Source of the DNA: Colletes latitarsis
Lineage: Eukaryota; Arthropoda; Insecta; Hymenoptera; Colletidae
Assembly (NCBI RefSeq): GCF_051014445.1
Contig: NC_135137.1
Location: forward strand, 34,535,501 to 34,599,500
DNA length: 64,000 bases
Reading direction: 5' to 3'
The notes under the pieces were generated by a model. It saw only the letters and a list, made by a program, of their open reading frames with translations, made no database searches and was not told the DNA's origin. A program made the translations under genes and the position numbers. Positions 59,271 through 64,000 of the stretch are shown piece by piece. Every line of letters begins with the position of its first letter. Position 1 is the first letter of the stretch.

Positions 59271-62200
59271 GTGTTTTTATATACATTGTGTTGGTCATTG
59301 CTAGCAGGAAATATTCCTTCGTACTTAGACTTCTTATGCAAATATGCAACGAGACACAGATACGCGGGTACAGCCGTTGATTAGTATTCTGCGATCATCG
59401 TCTAGACGTTAAGGAGGGTTCCCTAGTGTTTCGCGTCGAAAAATCAGCAACCTTTGGAATTCGTTTCAAAGACAAGTACAGTCTTAGACAGCGTTAATCA
59501 TCTTGAATCGTCGAAAGTCATGCAGTATTAAGAGTAGTACTTAATGTTAGTACAGTTAAATAAATAAGAGTAGTTTCTTCCCTTTTGGTTTCGTTGTTTT
59601 GCAGAACATGTGACAAAGTATGGTATTCTTATTCAGGGTTTAAACGGAAGCAATTGCTTTTGTATTTTTGTAAATTATATTAATATTTTTATATCTAAAA
59701 AATCGTACCTGAGTTTTATTATTATGTTTTCCGTTTTTATTTACATTCGTTTCATTCTATTTGTAGAGTGCACGAGACGATTTGGCATGCACCGTACTTA
59801 GATCTTTGAGAGTGTGCTTTGATTGAGAAACGAGAGAATCGATTAGTGTGAAAGGTAAGAGAAAAAGAATAATCTAAAATTAATATACACACAAATTATT
59901 AATTTTAATTTTAATTAATTATTAATTTGATCGATTTTTATTCATTGGTTCTAATATGACGGTCGATGGCTGTGCAATTTTGTTTCCAATAACGGCGTAA
60001 AAGCATTGAAATTTCGATTTGTTCGCGGGCTCGTTCTAAAATTAAACGAAACGATCAAAGAAAACGCAAACAATTACAGGATATTATTCCTCGACAAGCA
60101 AGAGTATATACTTGATCGCGATAGAAGATTTAAGAATAACAAGAAGCTAATTGACGCGAATTGCGGAGCATTGAGACATCATAATACAATAATTATGGGA
60201 GAAAGAAATTCTCGTTCACTATTTTTCATTGAAAGCGCATTTCTATGGAACATCGAGGCGGAATGCGTATTATAAATTAAATTATGACGGTTTTCTCGGG
60301 TGGTTTGTATTTGTTAGGTGTCGTCGCCTCATAATGAAGAATGATTGGAATTGCTCTCGACTGCCGCAGTACTTCCTCTCGATCTCTTGTACTTCCTAAC
60401 AATGAATTCTCGTTCAGCGCAGTGTTTAATTAATTATTGAACATTTCTACGCGCCTCCGATTTTATCGCCCGGGCAAAATATTGTCCGCCATAGTTCGAA
60501 GACATCGAACGATTGAACTGGTCGTACGTAAAAGCATCGCCGCGAGAAATAAATGATATTTAAAGCAACGTGTATTTCTTCGAGCGAAAGAAATTTCGTA
60601 CCGAAACGGATTTAATCATTTTCCATTAAATATATCGTTTAATTGCGACGCTCGTGCGGCTAAAATGATGATATCCAATCGTCAATTATTATACCTGATC
60701 GTATCAACTGCATCATAAAATAATGCCTGTTGATGTAATTTGTAAAATGTATCGAACTGTACGCGAGCCGAGCGCGGAACGATTATTTACGATCTGACGG
60801 TTGTAAAATCGACAGCTATTAATTGGCGACCGTCGTGCGCAGATTGTTTCGCTAATTGCGTGTGCGATATTGCGCGGAAAACGTTTCGTTTCGCGTCGAA
60901 ATTTTGAGCCGAAGCGAAAACTCCGATGCTCGTACGGGTATTTCTGTCTCGAGCATGTTTTTACTTTCTTTGACGCGTCTCGAGCATCCCATTACGAGTC
61001 GAAATAAAGGACGAATTCGGTAGACGTTTTTGCAGCCTACCGTCACGACGTTTCGTCCCCTCAGCGACGCAGAGTAAGTCGAACAACGAGTCTAGCTGAG
61101 CAAAATATAAACAAAAAATTAATACCCTTGGAATCGTAAACTTTGGGTTCGACGAAGATTCCAGGCGGTTAACGACTAGGTCGATGACTTTGTTTGCGCA
61201 GCACAGTGTTCCTTTGTCTGTCTTACTGTGCGTATCGCTGTGTAACCATCGACAGATTTTAATCGTTACTTTCTTTGCAACGAACATACTTTAACATTAT
61301 TAGTTAAACTAAAGAAGAAAAGCGTCGGAGTTCTCGTATTTGCTTTTATTTTTGCTTATGATAAATATTAATTTCGATTAGTTAGAATCGCCGTTTCCCA
61401 CGGTTCGTTATTCTCGCGATTTCTCGATACACGGTTAACCAGAGACTGTATTACGTGAATAGAGAAACTGAAGTTATGCCTTACGTGTTCCGGAAACAGG
61501 GTAAAGGTCAGGCAATTTTTTCCTGACATCTGCGTTCAGACCCCGTTGCCGTGTTGTTCAGATAACTCTTTGAGGATGGTCGAAAGAAACTTTCTTCGCG
61601 ACGTTTTCAGAGTACAAGGTGCTTTTTAAAGCGCGGACACAATGCACGAAAATAATAAAACATCAATGAATTTGATTTAATCCAATCTTATTTACAAACG
61701 GAATTAATATATCCCTGTGTTAGAAATTTTTGTATAATTATTTATTAGCAGTTTTACACATATAACAATAATTCTTACGTTTTTAAAAATATCGAGGCTG
61801 TCCATGTGTGTGATCTAACAAAAGGTTAAATAATTTGGGGCCACGTAGTCACGGAAATAGATGAGAATTGTCCAGCTTACCGACAGCATCCGGACGCCAA
61901 TCTAGCCGAATATAAGGTGAGATTTATGCGTTTATTTCAAGTCAGACCTTCATATTGAATTTTCCACTTCCATTTCCATCCGTTCCGTCGTAAATTTGAG
62001 GCCTCTGTTAAATTTTGAACGCCTCGATCGAAACTGTCAATGTTGAGCATACAAGAATATTGGCCAGACAAATTAATATTGCACGTTAAACTGCACGTCA
62101 TGATGAATCATGGCTTATAATTGGTTTCCTCAAATACAGTAAATTGTTTGTATCATCGTCAACATTGATTTATATTTATTCTCGGGGAACTGCCACTATA

Positions 62201-63109
62201 TATTGAAACGGGTCTCCAAATCATTCAAATTTGCTAGTGTTTATTCCCAAAATTTCTTTTAAAACATATAAATGAACGTAGCTTATAGCATACTATTTAA
62301 AAATTAATTCTCTCGAAAAATTCAAATCGAATTCTCGTTTCTTAACGAGCATCGAACGTTGAGAAACAAGAAACTCCAGGCTCTATAGTTGGATCATTTT
62401 TTATCTCGAGGAGAAAGAATTACGTATTATGCAGAATTCGATCGAACGCAATGGACGTTGTCGTTTTCTAATTTACGTTGGTCGCCTCGAATCTTTCGCA
62501 GAGTGAAAGTTTCTCGTTCATATCCATCGATTCGTTGTGCAAATATTCCTTCAAATTAAACGACCACCACGTTCCTCAAATGCCTTGGCGAGTCTTGCTC
62601 CGGGAGCGTCGTTAACGTCGACTTTCATCTTTTCTTTTTGGCTGGATCTACGCACTCTTGTAACGCTCCGACGTAGATTTCGTTTCGAACGAGCCAGTCA
62701 ATCATCGACGTTTCTCGGTTAATTGCGATCGTTTCGAACGAAGGGAGACCGTAAGGTCTGAGATCTATCTTTGTCGCGTCTCGAACCGTTGCAGAACCTT
62801 GTGCAACCCGCTAGCAATTTTCCGCATAGTGGCGGTAGAAGTAAACGGAGAAACGGTTGCCGTTATCTCACATCGGCAAAGCTATACAAGATGCTTAGCC
62901 TGGGATCTACGTACCTTGCTCGTGACTATGCCGTAATCTGGTTTCGTTTAACCCCCTGGAACGTAAAACTATTTCGGACCTGTAACGAGAATGATATTTG
63001 ACTGTAAAGGATGCTTTAATGCGAACGTCTCCCGCGAAACGAGATCAGTTTATTCGTAGTCGATCTTATCGAGAACTTTTAGTTTAAAACTGACTATTTT
63101 TCTACTATA
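59271..63109. other. Intergenic, no supported gene
   Basis: AT-rich around 59.5-60.3 kb and 61.6-62.3 kb, CpG-rich elsewhere. The plus-strand frame 60006-60275 reads fairly smoothly (K-E-N-A-N-N-Y-R-I-L-F-L-D-K-Q) but lacks an ATG context, splice signals and any recognised motif. Nothing else was found. Confidence 0.5.
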
Positions 63110-63626
63110 CAGGGTGTTCGGCCACCCCTAGGAAAAATTTTAATGGGGGATTTTAGAGGCCAAAATAAGACGAAAATCAAGACTACTAATTTATTGATGA
63201 AGGCTTTGTTAAACAGTTATTAACGTTTAAAGTTCCGACCGTACTGAATTTTTTTCTCGAAAATGCGCAAGATTTCGAGGGTATGTCTATTCACCAAAAA
63301 TGATTGTAATTGACCTCCACAACCGAAAATAATTTTTCCAAAACGATTTGAAATTTTTTTTTTCCGTCGAAAAATTTCATACCTTCTCGAATTTTTTTCT
63401 AGAAAGTGCGTAGGATTTCGGGGGTATATCTATTCACCAAAAATGATTGTAATTGACCCCCGCAACCGAAAATAATTTTTCAAGAACGATTTGAAATTTT
63501 TGAATTTAATTGTTAATAACTTTTTAACGTGGTCTCCATCAACAAATTGGTATTCTTGATTTTCGTCTTATTTTGGCCTCTAGAATCCCCCATTAAAATT
63601 TTTCCCAGGGTTGGCCGAACACCCTG
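63110..63626. mobile_element. MITE-like element with long terminal inverted repeats and internal tandem repeats
   Basis: A 517-bp unit from CAGGGTGTTCGGCC to GGCCGAACACCCTG. The inverted termini extend inward about 75 bp with a few mismatches (shared inner sequence GGCCAAAATAAGACGAAAATCAAGA on the left and its complement on the right). TA/TATA flanks both ends, as expected for insertion at TA by Tc1/mariner-type transposases. The centre holds two imperfect direct repeats about 143 bp apart (63246 and 63389), each with GAATTTTTTTCT..GAAA, CTATTCACCAAAAATGATTG and CCGAAAATAATTTTTC. No coding capacity, so nonautonomous. A truncated relative lies at 31894-32020. Confidence 0.88.
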
Positions 63627-64000
63627 TATAACGGATGAGATTTTTATGAGAAACGATTGTGCCCATTTCAAATATTTTCAGTGTTTCTCTTGCAATTAAG
63701 AAATAGTAGCAATATATTTCTTAGGCTGAGCCAACGAACATTTTCGCAAAATTTCATCAAAATTGTCGTCTGGCAGTTCGCAGTGTTCTCTCGCGAGCGC
63801 AAGGTAATGTCGCGATCTAATTAAACACGGAATTGCGATGTTGAACACGTATCGCGCGGTTAATCAGTGTAACGCCAGCTCGCGACTACTGCGTGCATGA
63901 TTGCACCTCATCGTTTCGTTCGATTTTAAGTTTATCCACGCCTTGCGCGACACGACGCGACGTCGCGATTCCTTCGAGATCGAGTTTCGCGTTTCACCTG
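63627..64000. other. Right-edge intergenic stretch
   Basis: Becomes CpG-rich after 63.77 kb. No exon, repeat or RNA gene was recognised. Confidence 0.5.

Noticed and set aside
61801..61920. Apparent plus-strand exon ending EYK|GTGAGA
   Set aside because: In the frame that reads well there is a stop just upstream with no acceptor between it and the candidate exon.
1..64000. tRNA, rRNA, CRISPR and well-known conserved insect microRNAs
   Set aside because: Scanned by eye for B-box GGTTCRANNCC motifs with plausible cloverleaves and for several familiar mature microRNA seeds; no convincing match. CRISPR is not expected in an animal genome and no regular spaced repeats were seen.

Overview
The window is nuclear DNA from an insect, most likely a hymenopteran (bee, wasp or ant). 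The reasons are spliced eukaryotic genes with GT-AG introns, TATA plus TCAGT arthropod core promoters, a cluster of MBF2-type 'probable salivary secreted peptide' genes, glycine-rich Val-Pro cuticle-type proteins, and a mosaic of CpG-rich and CpG-poor stretches. The species cannot be fixed from sequence alone. Gene density is low: seven complete protein-coding genes plus the first coding exon of an eighth. The long stretches between them hold no exon I can support.

Layout. (1) 1-10 kb, minus strand: the 5' part of an ephrin gene. Its signal-peptide exon ends in the ephrin start D-I-Y-W-N-S-T-N-P at 3555-3664. The rest of the gene lies beyond the left edge, and a possible 5' untranslated exon sits in a CpG-rich block near 9.84-10.05 kb. 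(2) 17.3-24.4 kb, minus strand: four intronless MBF2-family secreted-protein genes. One stands alone (17508-17900). Three lie in direct tandem, with a period of about 0.96 kb (20686-23022). All four share a TATTTRAA box, a TCAGT initiator 39 bases downstream and upstream GATA-type motifs. A separate ~1 kb block is duplicated upstream of the solo gene and upstream of the triplet, so the locus grew in two steps. (3) 34.4-40.6 kb: a compact AT-rich, CpG-poor island with a divergent pair. On the minus strand is a six-exon PPM1H-type PP2C phosphatase; on the plus strand is a four-exon CAAP1 homologue. Their ~1.2 kb shared promoter interval contains a ~0.66 kb block made almost entirely of consecutive short perfect inverted repeats. 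(4) 46.4-59.3 kb: two paralogous, divergently oriented two-exon genes for secreted Gly-rich/Val-Pro-repeat proteins, about 10 kb apart. (5) A complete 517-bp MITE-like element with long terminal inverted repeats at 63110-63626, and a truncated relative at 31.89-32.02 kb.

The genes do not form one pathway. Ephrin is a cell-contact guidance ligand. PPM1H and CAAP1 are broadly expressed intracellular regulators. The MBF2 and Gly-rich groups are tissue-specific secreted products with strong TATA promoters. The clearest large-scale signal is the contrast between the CpG-depleted divergent pair and the CpG-rich surroundings, the footprint expected of germline-methylated housekeeping genes in Hymenoptera. 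All splice models and family calls come from reading the sequence by eye; no database search was run.
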